64,000 nt of DNA, from NCBI RefSeq assembly GCF_917563885.1, contig NZ_CAKJTG010000003.1, positions 104,393 through 168,392 on the forward strand, in the 5' to 3' direction. The DNA comes from Pseudoneobacillus rhizosphaerae (GTDB taxonomy: Bacteria; Bacillota; Bacilli; Bacillales; Cytobacillaceae). The position numbers were made by a program, and so were the translations under genes. The notes below the pieces were generated by a model, which saw nothing but the letters and a program-made list of their open reading frames with translations, had not been told where the DNA came from and ran no database searches. Shown here in pieces: positions 51,667 through 61,684 of the stretch (positions are counted from its first letter, which is position 1; every line of letters begins with the position of its first letter).

Positions 51667-52905
51667 ATGACTAATCAAACAATGAACAATTGGAAAAAGA
51701 ATATTATTCTTTTTTTGAGTAGCCAGACGATTTCGCTCTTTGGCTCTATGCTTGTGCAGTATGCGATTATGTGGCACATAACACTGACAACGAAATCCGG
51801 GGTCATGATGACACTATTTATCATTTGTGGTTTCATCCCAACCTTCTTTTTATCCCCGATAGCTGGGGTATGGGCGGATCGCTATAACCGAAAGATATTG
51901 ATTATTTTGGCTGATGCTCTAATAGCCATTGCGACATTAGTTCTTGCCATATTATTTTTAATGGGGTATGAATCGATTTGGTTACTCTTTGTCATGGCAG
52001 CGATTCGGGCGATTGGGACAGGAATACAAACTCCAGCAGTAGGGGCGATTTTACCTCAAATCGTGCCTAAAGAAGGGTTGACTAAGGTTAACGGAATAAA
52101 TGGTAGTATTCAAGCGATTATTATGTTCGTCGCTCCGATGGTCAGTGCGGCTCTATTGGCTATGACTTCAATCGAAATCATTTTTTTCATCGATGTCATA
52201 ACGGCAGCGATTGCCATCTTTGTGTTACTAAGCTTTTTCAAAATTCCTACTCATGAAAAGGCATCTGAAAAACAAACGACAAGTTATTTTAATGATTTAC
52301 AACAAGGCTTAACATATATTAAAAATCATGCTTTCTTAAAGAAATTCTTTTTGTTTTTTGCAATTTTCTTCGTGTTGATGGCACCTGCTGCCTTTTTAAC
52401 ACCTCTTCAAGTAACAAGAACTTTTGGTGATGAAGTTTGGCGCTTAACCGCTATCGAAATTGCCTTTTCCATTGGGATGATGGCTGGCGGAGGAATAATC
52501 GCTTCTTGGGGTGGTTTCAAAAATAAGGTTTACACGATGACAATTGCGAGTTTGTTGATGGGAGCTTGTACGTTTGCGCTCGGTGTAACTCCGAACTTTT
52601 GGATTTATTTAATTTTCATGGCCGTATTTGGCGTAGCCATGCCAATTTTTAATACACCAACCACTGTGTTAATACAAGAAAAAGTAGATGAAAACTATCT
52701 AGGGAGAATTTTTGGTGTCTTTGGGATGATTTCTACTTCTATGATGCCAATTGGGATGCTTATTTTCGGCCCTATCGCAGATATCGTAAAAATTGAATGG
52801 CTTCTTGTAGGAACAGGGGTATTCATTTTAATCCTATCCATCTTCCTAGGTCGCGACAGAGTTTTACTGGCAGCAGGAAGGTCAGAAGAAAAGGTGCTTT
52901 CATAG
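51667..52905 (+). CDS. MFS transporter, MefA-like branch
   Basis: A 412-residue major facilitator with 12 predicted helices. The loop between helices 2 and 3, GVWADRYNRKILIILAD, is the MFS signature; PIFNTPTTVLIQEKVDENYLGRIFGVFGM is typical of the MFS_3 macrolide-efflux and siderophore-export group. It probably exports a drug or metabolite. The ATG at 51667 with gtgag upstream is preferred; the frame opens to 51622 with no ribosome site. Monocistronic. Confidence 0.85.
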   Translation: MTNQTMNNWKKNIILFLSSQTISLFGSMLVQYAIMWHITLTTKSGVMMTLFIICGFIPTFFLSPIAGVWADRYNRKILIILADALIAIATLVLAILFLMGYESIWLLFVMAAIRAIGTGIQTPAVGAILPQIVPKEGLTKVNGINGSIQAIIMFVAPMVSAALLAMTSIEIIFFIDVITAAIAIFVLLSFFKIPTHEKASEKQTTSYFNDLQQGLTYIKNHAFLKKFFLFFAIFFVLMAPAAFLTPLQVTRTFGDEVWRLTAIEIAFSIGMMAGGGIIASWGGFKNKVYTMTIASLLMGACTFALGVTPNFWIYLIFMAVFGVAMPIFNTPTTVLIQEKVDENYLGRIFGVFGMISTSMMPIGMLIFGPIADIVKIEWLLVGTGVFILILSIFLGRDRVLLAAGRSEEKVLS

Positions 52906-52923
52906 GATTTGAGAAAATGTAAT

Positions 52924-52961
52924 AAAGGCGTACTCAATGACATTAGAGTGCGCCTTTTTTC
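52924..52961 (+). terminator. MFS gene terminator
   Basis: Stem aaggcgtactc/gagtgcgcctt with T6. Confidence 0.88.
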
Positions 52962-53016
52962 GTTTCAAATAGTTAAGCGTCTAAAATGTGGTAATATTTA
53001 GTGGACAGGAGTGATC

Positions 53017-54138
53017 ATGATAAAAACGAAAGTCATTTTTCCATTCATCTATTTTTTTGTGGACCCAAATATCGTATTTGTATTTGAAATTAAAACGCGT
53101 AACTATACGAATGTACAAGATCTACAAAATTTAAGGTGGGGAACATTTGAATTAAATCCCGGAGAATCATTTGATACTTTTGACCATAAAGAAAACAAAT
53201 CAGTTGAAGGTAAAAGCTATTTCATCAACCAAGATGGAGTTGCCATGATGGTAGAAGAAATTAATAAGCAAATTCAACATAACCGCCAAGATGATAGCGT
53301 TAAAGAAACTAAAATTCCGATACATATTGTTTCACCTGAATTTGCAGCGGGTTCCTTAAAAGTAGGATTAGAAAGACCAAAAAAGGTTATCGGGTTCCCT
53401 GACTTTTTTGGAATCGGGCCATTGTGGAAGCTAGAAGAAAAGATTGGCCAAGGTTTCCGAAATGAATGGCTATACGAAAATATTAACTACGAACAGGAAG
53501 ACCATGAATATCAAACTAAATTTCAAAATGCTCTTCTAGAAATAGAGGATGTGCCTACTGAAGTTCCTATTTATATTTGGTGTGGGAATAATGCCAGTGA
53601 ACAAACGGGTATTCGTTTTATTCTCTATTTATTGCGCCATAAAGACAATGAAGTTTTTCTGCTAAATTCCACTGAACTCTATGAAAAATACATAACTTCT
53701 GAGAATCAATCAATTATCCACACAGGTCAGCTTAACCCAGAGGATGCAAGGCTTCTTTTTGAAAAAAACAAGAATAACAAGCCCCTATCTAATCATGAGC
53801 GAAAACAGTTTCAAGCTGAATGGAAAGTATTTTCTGAAACTACAGAAGTACTGCGAGTATGGGAGAACGGTAAAATAAAAGGTGTACCTGAAGATCACTT
53901 TGATCCGCAGATCATCTGGACGATTGAAAGGCTGCACGCAAACCAAGAAGTCAAAGATTTTATCAAGGCTGGATCATTAATTAGTGAAATCCTAACATAT
54001 GGGGATGAATATGACAGTTATTTTTTAGAATACCGAATTAGGACTTTAATCTATAATGGGGTATTTGAATTAAAAGGAATACCTAAATCAATGAGGCATT
54101 ATAGTGTTAGACTTCGTAAAAACAGTATTCGAGGATAG
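53017..54138 (+). CDS. DUF1835/DUF3658 protein
   Basis: A 373-residue protein of unknown function. After an N-terminal part of about 95 residues with little similarity, a DUF1835 domain is seen (IHIVSPEFAAGSLKVGL, FGIGPLWKLEEKIGQGFRNEWL, IYIWCGNNASEQTGIRFILYLLR) and then a DUF3658 domain (LRVWENGKIKGVPEDHFDPQII, YFLEYRIRTLIYNGVFELKGI). This domain order is common in Bacillus. The ATG at 53017 has ggag five bases upstream; GTG 53011 overlaps it. No membrane segment. Confidence 0.82.
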   Translation: MIKTKVIFPFIYFFVDPNIVFVFEIKTRNYTNVQDLQNLRWGTFELNPGESFDTFDHKENKSVEGKSYFINQDGVAMMVEEINKQIQHNRQDDSVKETKIPIHIVSPEFAAGSLKVGLERPKKVIGFPDFFGIGPLWKLEEKIGQGFRNEWLYENINYEQEDHEYQTKFQNALLEIEDVPTEVPIYIWCGNNASEQTGIRFILYLLRHKDNEVFLLNSTELYEKYITSENQSIIHTGQLNPEDARLLFEKNKNNKPLSNHERKQFQAEWKVFSETTEVLRVWENGKIKGVPEDHFDPQIIWTIERLHANQEVKDFIKAGSLISEILTYGDEYDSYFLEYRIRTLIYNGVFELKGIPKSMRHYSVRLRKNSIRG

Positions 54139-54286
54139 ATTAGAGGATTTTATTTTTAGGTAGAAAGAATAGGGTCGGTTCTTGTGCCTCATTTCCGTAA
54201 TCAGGAAACTATTGAAACCTTTCTCATGGCCAATACGTATTAGGGATATATTGTCGTTTAGTAGTTGGCGTAAAGGAGTGAGGTTG

Positions 54287-54793
54287 GTGGATAAAGTTGT
54301 CTATTTTAAAGATAATTTCTTCTCGGCAGGTAGGACAGAGATTTATAATGAGGCAAAGGAAAAAGTCGGAGAGCTAGATTTGAAGAGCATGTTCTCTGCT
54401 GGTGTAGAAATAGTAGACTTAAATGGCAGCGTAAAAGTTAGCGGGAAGTTTCCTTTTTTCGGAGTGAAATGGAGAATTTACGACGGGCAGGAACAAGAAA
54501 TAGGGGCATTAAAACAGAAATTGTCATTCTTTTCTAAGAAATATGAGTACGAGGCTAATGAGCGAGGAACCTATTTCATTAAATCGGAAGCCTTCTCTAA
54601 ACAGTACGATATTTATGAGAATGACACATCTATCGTGGCTAAATTTGAAAAAATTAGCGGATTCTTTGCATCACCTGCTTTTCAGTTAACCAATCATTCT
54701 AAACAACTCTCTACAGAGGAATTAATTGCCGTCGTAATGGGCGTTAATGCCATCCAACGACGAAATAATTCCAATTCCTCGGCGACCACATAA
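54287..54793 (+). CDS. LURP-one-related/scramblase-like protein
   Basis: A 168-residue beta-rich protein. The pattern YFKDNFFSAGRTEIYNEAKEKVGELDLKSMF, a short central helix region and YDIYENDTSIVAKFEKI resemble the LURP-one-related (tubby-like) fold found in Bacillus YxjI-type proteins. Function is not known. The GTG at 54287 lies eight bases after aaggag (TTG at 54284 also possible); the open frame extends to 54182 but that part is not protein-like and has no ribosome site. It follows the DUF1835 gene by 148 bp. Confidence 0.7.
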   Translation: MDKVVYFKDNFFSAGRTEIYNEAKEKVGELDLKSMFSAGVEIVDLNGSVKVSGKFPFFGVKWRIYDGQEQEIGALKQKLSFFSKKYEYEANERGTYFIKSEAFSKQYDIYENDTSIVAKFEKISGFFASPAFQLTNHSKQLSTEELIAVVMGVNAIQRRNNSNSSATT

Positions 54794-54957
54794 TTAATAA
54801 AATTGAGATTATCATTAGTTGTAAATAAATAGGGAAGGGGAGCTTTGAAATGGTCTTTAATAAAGGTAGCTGTTGATATTGAGTAGTACTATCAAGGCCA
54901 CCTCCAGATTTGACTTGATTACTCTAACAAATCACAGTCATTAAAGGGAGGATCGGC

Positions 54958-56172
54958 ATGGAAAAATCTAAACATAATATCGTTTTGATTTATAGTATTA
55001 CAATCTTACAGTCATTCATTTTTGCGTATGTCATTGAAAGAGTATTTGGGGAATCGCGTGGACTTACTGTACTTGATATGCAGTATCTTCTAATTTTGTA
55101 TTCCGTATTTAGTATTATTTTTGAAATTCCGTCGGGTGTACTAGCTGATGTTTGGAAAAAGAAATACACATTAGCGTTGGGATTAGCTTTCTGTTTTTTT
55201 GAGTTCTTTGTTAGTATTTTTTCTTATAGTTTCCCAATGTTTAGTTTAGCCTATTTTACAGCCGCCGTCGGTGGTTCGTTAAAGTCAGGAACACTCGAAG
55301 CTATTCTTTATGAAACATTAAAAGAGCAAAATAAAGAAGCTTGCTATGTCAAAATAAGTGGTCGATTAAAATTTATCAAATACTCTGTTTCAGGGTTAGC
55401 CGCCATTGTTGGAGGAATTATTGCAGATTATTTTGGATATGAGGTCAATTACTGGTTGTCACTAATTGGTTTCCCTATTTCGATTGTACTGATCCTATAC
55501 TTATATGAACCAAAGAGAAGTGTACCTAGTTTAAAAAAGATAGAAATTTTTTCAATGTACACTCACTTGAAAAAAGGGCTGTCTATTACTTGGAATAACC
55601 ATCACTTAAGAAATGTCATATTTGTTAGTGCAGTTGTAGGAGCAGTATTGTACGGACAACTTCATGAAATGAGTATGTTAATTTATCCAGAACAAGGGAT
55701 AGCTGTAAAGTACTTTGGATTAGTCAGTTTAGGTATTACGATCATCTCTGCGTTTTCTGGTTTATTTGCAAATAGGATGAAGGATATGATCAAGAACCCC
55801 TTTCTTTCTGTTCTGTTTTTTGTGATTCCCAGCTTATCCATATTTATCTTTGGTTCCGTTTATAAATGGTGGGGCGTTATTTTTCTCATGGTAGCGATTG
55901 GAATATTAGAAGCAATAACTCTTGTGTACTCTGGATTTTTACAAGATGAGTCACCTGATGAGCTAAGAGTCACAATTAGTTCAGTCTCATCGTTTGTTCA
56001 TAATGCTATAAGTATTGTGATTGGTTTAATATTCGGATACTATGCTCAGTTGTTTACGATTCATGTGAGTTTTCAGGTGCTAGGTACGATTTTATTTATC
56101 CTAATTCTGATTCAATCGTATCTTTTTATGAAAGAAAAGCAAAAGAGAAAACATATTACGCAAACAAGTTAG
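54958..56172 (+). CDS. MFS transporter
   Basis: A 404-residue membrane protein with 12 predicted helices. FEIPSGVLADVWKKKYTLALGLAFCFFEF carries the MFS loop 2-3 motif and LKSGTLEAILYETLKEQNKEACYVKISGR follows helix 4, features of a Bacillus group of predicted drug or peptide exporters. Strong ribosome site aaagggagg. Convergent with ileS and separated from it by one shared hairpin. Substrate unknown. Confidence 0.85.
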   Translation: MEKSKHNIVLIYSITILQSFIFAYVIERVFGESRGLTVLDMQYLLILYSVFSIIFEIPSGVLADVWKKKYTLALGLAFCFFEFFVSIFSYSFPMFSLAYFTAAVGGSLKSGTLEAILYETLKEQNKEACYVKISGRLKFIKYSVSGLAAIVGGIIADYFGYEVNYWLSLIGFPISIVLILYLYEPKRSVPSLKKIEIFSMYTHLKKGLSITWNNHHLRNVIFVSAVVGAVLYGQLHEMSMLIYPEQGIAVKYFGLVSLGITIISAFSGLFANRMKDMIKNPFLSVLFFVIPSLSIFIFGSVYKWWGVIFLMVAIGILEAITLVYSGFLQDESPDELRVTISSVSSFVHNAISIVIGLIFGYYAQLFTIHVSFQVLGTILFILILIQSYLFMKEKQKRKHITQTS

Positions 56173-56177
56173 TTAGT

Positions 56178-56208
56178 AAAAAAAGAGATGGATTTCCATC
56201 TCTTTTTT
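56178..56208. terminator. Bidirectional terminator between the MFS gene and ileS
   Basis: Stem aaaagagatgga/tccatctctttt with only two loop bases; T-runs follow on both strands. Confidence 0.88.
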
Positions 56209-56212
56209 ACGG

Positions 56213-59200
56213 TTACAGTATCCCCACTAAAACCTCATATTCCCCAACATATATCTTCTCCGAATGATCGGTTATATCAAAATGAAGAGCATTTAAAACG
56301 ATTCCTTTTCTGATTAACGGCTCAAATTCAGTTACTGTTTCTAAAAATTCCACTGGACCAGACAGATAAAGATCAATTCGCTTATCAACAGGTAAATCCT
56401 TCTGTTTTCGGAGGTCCTGAATGATCCTGATAAAGTCTCTTGCGATTCCTTCTTTGATTAACTCTTTTGTTAAATTGGTATCCATGATAATGGTGAAATT
56501 TCGATTCGATGCTTCGGAAAAACCGCTCAAGCTTGTTGTTTTTTGTACGAGCACATCCTCTATTGTTAAAAATACTGTTTCCCCGTTATCCAATGGAAGG
56601 GTTAAAGTACCATCCGTTAGAAAAAGGTCAATTTCACCTAGAGAAGCTTGTAGCAATCGTTTGTTTACTTCGTTAACCTTTTTCCCTAGCTTAGGTCCAG
56701 CGATTTTAAAGTTTAATTTCAATTGATGTTCAATAAAATCATTGGATGAATCAGCCCATTCTAGTTCCTTGATATTGAGTTCATCTTGAATGATTTCCTC
56801 AAAGGGAGCGAGGAGATGATGATCGAGATGATTCGAAATGATGATAAGTTTGGCTAAAGGCTGTTTCGTTTTCAGTTGTTTCGCATGCCGAATACTACGA
56901 CCCAACTCGACGATTTCTAAAACAGCTTGCATTTGCTCCTCAAGTGCCGGATTAATAAGATCTTCTTTTAAAATAGGATAGTCGGCTAAATGGACACTGT
57001 CTCCCTTTAAGGAATAAAAAATTTCTTCTGTCGTAAAGGGAATGAAAGGTGCAAGTAATTTTGACGTATTGATCAGCAATGTATAGAGTGATTGGAAGGC
57101 AGCGCACTTATCGTCAGACATCCCTTCACTCCAGAAACGATTCCGAGTTCTACGAATATACCAATTGCTGATCTCCTCAACTAGTTGCCCACCCAATCTG
57201 GCTGCATTTGTAATTTGATACTGATTCATTTCTTTTTCCATTAGCCTTGAAGTTGTTGCTAATCTAGAAAGAATCCATTTATCCATGATGGTATATTCGT
57301 TGCTTGTATGAGTGCTAGGATCAAATGAATCAATATCAGCATAAAGTCGATAGAAATGATATAAACTTGTTAGCGTATCAATGAGCTTTGATTTCGCCTC
57401 CTGAACATTGCGTTTAGAAAATCGCTTTTGATTCCATGGCGCACTATCTTCTATAAGCGCCCATCTTAGTGAGTCAGCTCCAAACGTTTTGATTAGGTCT
57501 ACTGGGTCTAGAGCATTCCCTTTACTTTTAGACATTTTTTGACCATGCTCATCTAAAACATGACCTGTTGCTAAAACATTTTTGTATGGAACTTTCCCCG
57601 TATAGAGTAATGAAACAGCGAGAAGAGAATAAAACCATCCACGCGTCTGGTCAATACCTTCCACAACAACATCGGCTGGAAATTGCTGATTAAAATAGTC
57701 ACTATTTTCAAATGGTGTATGATATTGGGCAAATGGCATCGATCCACTATCAAACCACACATCAATCACTTCTGGAGTCCTGTGCATCTTTTCCTTACAG
57801 GAAGGGCACTCGAAAGTGATTTGATCCACATGTGGTTTATGGAGGTCGATTTCTGTAAACGTTTCATTTGCAAATTGTTTTAACTCACCAATACTTTTTG
57901 GTGAACATTCCGTGTTACACGAGAAGCATACCCATACGTTTAACGGAGTCCCCCAATAACGATTTCTGCTAATGTTCCAATCCACTAATCCTTCTAGGAA
58001 ATTTCCGAAACGACCGTTTTTAATATGCTCAGGATACCAATTTACTTGTTGATTTTTCGAAATAAATTCATCCTTTAAGGCAGTTGTTTTGATGAACCAG
58101 CTTTCAGTAGCATAATAAAGTAACGGAGTATCGCATCGCCAACAATGTGGGTAGGAATGTTCATACCTCTCTTTATGAAATAGTAATCCTTTTTCATGGA
58201 GTAGTTTAACGATTGCTACATCACTTTCTTTTACTAATTGTCCAGCTAGAGGGGTAACGAGCTCCAAGTATCTTCCTCTTTCATCGACAACATTGATAAA
58301 GGAGAGCTCGTTTTCCTGAACAAGTCGATAATCATCCTCCCCATAAGCAGGTGCAATATGGACAATTCCTGTTCCACTACTCTCAGTCACAAACCCAGCA
58401 GAGACAATACAATGGCCTTTTTTGACCTCGGCAAACGAGAACGGAGGTTCATACGAAAGCCCGACTAATGAATTTCCTTTAACTGTTTCTAAAATTTCAT
58501 CATATTGGTTAATCACTTGATTGGCTCTGGCTGCAGCAACAATATAGATTTCTTTATCTACTTTTACCCTTACATAATCAAGGTCTGCATGAACGGCAAG
58601 TGCTACATTTGCAGGAAGAGTCCAAGGGGTTGTCGTCCATCCTAACACATATTCATTCTCCGTATTTTTAACCTTGAATTTGACTGTTGCACTAAGATCC
58701 TTTACATCCTTATATCCTTGAGCGACTTCATGTGAGCTTAAGGAGGTTTGGCAGCTTGGGCAGTATGGCGAAACACGATGCCCCTTATATAACCAGCCTT
58801 TTTCATGGATGGTCCCTAGAATGTGCCAGACCGATTCAATATAATCATTTTTCATCGTCATGTAGGGATGGTCCATATCAACCCAATAACCTAAATCTCT
58901 AGTAAAATCTCTCCATTGCTTTTCATAGGAAAAGACACTTTCCTTACATTTTTCAATAAAAGCTTCGACACCATATTCCTCAATCGCTTGTTTTCCAGAG
59001 ATGCCAAGAGCTTTTTCAACCCCTAATTCAACGGGTAATCCGTGCGTGTCCCAACCAGCTTTTCTTATGACCTGTTTGCCTTGCATCGTTTGATACCGAG
59101 CAATAATATCCTTTATCGTTCTACCAAGTGCATGCCCGACATGCGGAAGTCCGTTAGCCGTTGGAGGTCCTTCATAAAAGACAAAATTCTCGGACGTTTC

Positions 59201-59302
59201 CCTGTTTTGAACCGAACGCTGAAAAATATGCTGCTGCTCCCAATAATCCTGTACTCTTTGTTCACGTTTTGTGTTCGATTCCTTTAGATTCATAACATCC
59301 AT
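56213..59302 (-). CDS. ileS: Isoleucyl-tRNA synthetase, eukaryotic-type
   Basis: A 1029-residue class I synthetase that charges tRNA-Ile. The HIGH-type motif is [11 protein letters not shown] and KMSKS is [32 protein letters not shown] and [15 protein letters not shown] are typical of the longer eukaryotic-like IleS group, unlike the roughly 920-residue bacterial type with PPYANG. Members of this group are linked to mupirocin resistance and usually occur beside a second, normal ileS. The C-terminal part has an anticodon-binding domain. The ATG at 59302 has aaggagg nine bases upstream; the frame is open to 59449 but that is T-box RNA. Controlled by the T-box just upstream. Confidence 0.94.
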   Translation of the reverse strand: MDVMNLKESNTKREQRVQDYWEQQHIFQRSVQNRETSENFVFYEGPPTANGLPHVGHALGRTIKDIIARYQTMQGKQVIRKAGWDTHGLPVELGVEKALGISGKQAIEEYGVEAFIEKCKESVFSYEKQWRDFTRDLGYWVDMDHPYMTMKNDYIESVWHILGTIHEKGWLYKGHRVSPYCPSCQTSLSSHEVAQGYKDVKDLSATVKFKVKNTENEYVLGWTTTPWTLPANVALAVHADLDYVRVKVDKEIYIVAAARANQVINQYDEILETVKGNSLVGLSYEPPFSFAEVKKGHCIVSAGFVTESSGTGIVHIAPAYGEDDYRLVQENELSFINVVDERGRYLELVTPLAGQLVKESDVAIVKLLHEKGLLFHKERYEHSYPHCWRCDTPLLYYATESWFIKTTALKDEFISKNQQVNWYPEHIKNGRFGNFLEGLVDWNISRNRYWGTPLNVWVCFSCNTECSPKSIGELKQFANETFTEIDLHKPHVDQITFECPSCKEKMHRTPEVIDVWFDSGSMPFAQYHTPFENSDYFNQQFPADVVVEGIDQTRGWFYSLLAVSLLYTGKVPYKNVLATGHVLDEHGQKMSKSKGNALDPVDLIKTFGADSLRWALIEDSAPWNQKRFSKRNVQEAKSKLIDTLTSLYHFYRLYADIDSFDPSTHTSNEYTIMDKWILSRLATTSRLMEKEMNQYQITNAARLGGQLVEEISNWYIRRTRNRFWSEGMSDDKCAAFQSLYTLLINTSKLLAPFIPFTTEEIFYSLKGDSVHLADYPILKEDLINPALEEQMQAVLEIVELGRSIRHAKQLKTKQPLAKLIIISNHLDHHLLAPFEEIIQDELNIKELEWADSSNDFIEHQLKLNFKIAGPKLGKKVNEVNKRLLQASLGEIDLFLTDGTLTLPLDNGETVFLTIEDVLVQKTTSLSGFSEASNRNFTIIMDTNLTKELIKEGIARDFIRIIQDLRKQKDLPVDKRIDLYLSGPVEFLETVTEFEPLIRKGIVLNALHFDITDHSEKIYVGEYEVLVGIL

Positions 59303-59321
59303 GGTTCCAATCCTCCTTAAA

Positions 59322-59590
59322 AAATAAAAAACACCCGTCCCTATAAAAGGGACGAGTGTATTACCCGCGATACCACCCAAATTCTGTTGCAAAATGCAAC
59401 AGCTCTTCGACAACGTACAATCATACGTGTTCCTTGTAACGGTGGACATCCGTCAAGACTTACTAAAGTTCAGCCTTGCATCTCAGAGATGATATTTCCG
59501 TTTGGTTTTCCTCACTGGCTTCCACCATACCCAGCTCGCTGTAGATTCCTACCCTAACGTACTTGTTCTCTTCATAGATTTATCTTTTGG
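59322..59590 (-). promoter_or_regulatory. T-box leader of ileS
   Basis: The minus strand contains the T-box core gggtggtatcgcggg (59378-59364) followed by the terminator acactcgtccc/gggacgggtgt with a T-run (59360-59322). In the 5' domain the segment around aatatcatctctgagatg offers ATC, an isoleucine codon, as specifier. Uncharged tRNA-Ile should allow read-through into ileS. The leader ends 20 bp before the start codon. Confidence 0.93.
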
Positions 59591-59935
59591 AATATTTTGT
59601 TTATCATAGCATTTAAACATTGTACATTTCAAGATGGAAAGTAGAAAAAAGGTCCATAATTTTTTGACATCATTAAATATCCAATTATAGTGATATGTTT
59701 TATAGTATTTATTCATTAGTGTGAATAAATACTCAGTTAATTTTTAGGGTATTTAAGGTACTAACGGGAGGTTAGTTTAAGAAGCCTGAACAATTAAGAA
59801 CATATGCCAGAATATATGAATGTAACAATTGGTAAAGTGCTTTGTCACCAATACAGATAGAGTATATTGATCTTTTTATTAGACTAATGAGAGCGTGAGT
59901 CAAAAAAGGAGTAGTCGCCCTTTTATGAAAAAGGA
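59591..59935. other. Intergenic stretch without a clear gene
   Basis: The region holds AT-rich sequence upstream of the T-box, where the ileS promoter must lie, and near 59903-59925 a weak minus-strand hairpin (aaaagg/cctttt with T-run) that may end the PdxH-like transcript. No supported ORF. Confidence 0.4.
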
Positions 59936-60592
59936 TTATGGCCATAGCAGGTTTTTTACCCATTTTTCTCCCCTAAGATTATATTGCAGTCTAATATGCT
60001 TTCGCTCTTTATCTGCTTGCCAAAACTCTACCTCTGTTGCCTCCACTTTATATAAAGTCCAAGAAGGAGAAATTAATTTTGGATTACGATTAAGTTTAAT
60101 AAGTTGTTTAGTTAATGCTTCCTCCAATTCATGAGGATCTTGTAGAATTAAACTCTGCTTTTCTAGTAACGCAATAGCTTTTGCAATCTTTCCTCTTTCT
60201 AAAAAATCCTTTGAACTACGCTCTTTGTTCATCGTTACCGCATTTCCACGGATTCTGACTTGTCTTCCAATTTCTGACCAATAAAAATTAAGTGCAACCT
60301 TTGAATTAATTTCTATCTGCTTACCTTTTGCACTTTGTGAACTTGAAGCAAAATACCAACCTTCATTATCAATATCTTTTAAGATAAGAACACGAGAATC
60401 TGGAGATCCGTGCTGATCAATTGTGGAAATAGTCATTGAATGAGGTTCATGTACACTAGATTCAACAGCAACTTGAAACCACTCTAAGAATAGTGCTTGA
60501 GGGTAATCTGGCGTTTTTTCATAAAAAAAGTTTGGAAATGGTCCGAGTAGAGTCTTACTATTTCTAATTCTTTGTCTAATTATTTCATCCAT
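59936..60592 (-). CDS. Pyridoxine/pyridoxamine 5'-phosphate oxidase-like protein
   Basis: A 218-residue FMN enzyme. The split-barrel domain has PHSMTISTIDQHGSPDSRVLILKDID and FASSSQSAKGKQIEINSKVALNFYW, and the C-terminal segment RLQYNLRGEKWVKNLLWP matches the PdxH/PhzG dimerisation tail. It could oxidise pyridoxamine phosphate to PLP. Bacillus usually makes PLP with PdxST, so a PhzG-like role on another substrate is possible. It is cotranscribed with the MBL-fold gene 12 bp upstream. Confidence 0.83.
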   Translation of the reverse strand: MDEIIRQRIRNSKTLLGPFPNFFYEKTPDYPQALFLEWFQVAVESSVHEPHSMTISTIDQHGSPDSRVLILKDIDNEGWYFASSSQSAKGKQIEINSKVALNFYWSEIGRQVRIRGNAVTMNKERSSKDFLERGKIAKAIALLEKQSLILQDPHELEEALTKQLIKLNRNPKLISPSWTLYKVEATEVEFWQADKERKHIRLQYNLRGEKWVKNLLWP

Positions 60593-60604
60593 TATGTCTC
60601 TCTC

Positions 60605-61366
60605 CTAATCTGATAGTTCAACAACCCACTTATCATCGACAAATTCTATATTTTGATTGTTCACTAATGAAATCATTAATTCTTTAAAATCAACATCTTT
60701 CCAAATCGGATGAATATGAATAAGACCAACTTTTTGGATTCTATACTTATTTAGCATTAATTTTATCTGCTCGAAGGAGCTATGGTCCTTACTGTCAATG
60801 TTTATTTTATCCCAGCAGTCATGTAATAATAGTTTTACATTCTGCGCTAAGGCAAAGGTTTCTTCAAGGATTGCTGTATCAGTAGCGTAATGTATATAAT
60901 TACCAACTGTTACTCCAAATGATCGACCACTATGCACCTGTTCATTAATCGAAATCTTCATATTACCGATTTTAAATCCTTGTAAATTATAATCTAACAT
61001 ATTTACTTCATTTAACACTTTGTCTAAATCAACATAATAAGGAGGAGTAAAGATGTCAGACAAAGTTTTGCGGCAGGTTTCAAAACCCAAATCCTTTCCT
61101 GGACCATAAATGTTCAATTTCTTTATTGCTTGATTCCAATTGGATAAATAACTAATACCTATTATGTGATCAAGATGATAATGACTTAATATAATATTTA
61201 CTTCTTCATATTTCTTAAGCATTGTAGAATAGTCACCTAACCGGGCTAGTCCACTTCCTGCATCAAGAATTACAATGCTTTCTCCTGTATCAATTAGATA
61301 ACTTGCAGTATGTCTACTCTTTGATGGGGTTCCCCCGCCACTTCCTAAAGCAATTAACTTCATCAT
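60605..61366 (-). CDS. MBL-fold metallohydrolase, RNase Z-like
   Basis: A 253-residue metallo-beta-lactamase-fold protein. Metal ligands lie in SHYHLDHI (HxHxDH), EQVHSGRSFG, YATDTAILEE (Asp) and LIHIHPIW. The N-terminus LIALGSGGGTPSKSRHTASYLI resembles ElaC/RNase Z-like phosphodiesterases. No exosite arm is evident, so it is probably not the housekeeping tRNase Z. Ribosome site aaagga. The first gene of a two-gene unit with the PdxH-like gene; the link between them is unclear. Confidence 0.83.
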   Translation of the reverse strand: MMKLIALGSGGGTPSKSRHTASYLIDTGESIVILDAGSGLARLGDYSTMLKKYEEVNIILSHYHLDHIIGISYLSNWNQAIKKLNIYGPGKDLGFETCRKTLSDIFTPPYYVDLDKVLNEVNMLDYNLQGFKIGNMKISINEQVHSGRSFGVTVGNYIHYATDTAILEETFALAQNVKLLLHDCWDKINIDSKDHSSFEQIKLMLNKYRIQKVGLIHIHPIWKDVDFKELMISLVNNQNIEFVDDKWVVELSD

Positions 61367-61684
61367 TCTATCTATCCTTTCAACTTATTACTTGTAAAAA
61401 ATGATAATAGAAGAGTGGTACAAATGTATAGAAGAATTAAACAAAACTAATTAAGCTAACGAAGGCTTTCTTTTTACAACATATTTTTAGACTAAGCCGA
61501 AAATATGCAAATTTTTATACAAATATCAACAAATTTTCCGGCCACCAACTTTTTAAAAATACTTCCTATAAAAATCTTCTCGTAATCGTCCACTTACTAG
61601 AGGGAGTTTACTTGAAAAAGGATTTGAAACTGTTGAGGGCGAAAATATCTATTATAATTAGAAAAAGGTTGGTGATTTTTTATA
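61367..61684. other. Intergenic stretch without a clear gene
   Basis: AT-rich DNA between two divergent genes. I find no ORF, strong hairpin or named regulatory motif; it should hold both promoters. Confidence 0.4.

Noticed and set aside
59303-59449. N-terminal extension of IleS
   Set aside because: This stretch is the T-box and its terminator; the ATG at 59302 has aaggagg at the right distance.
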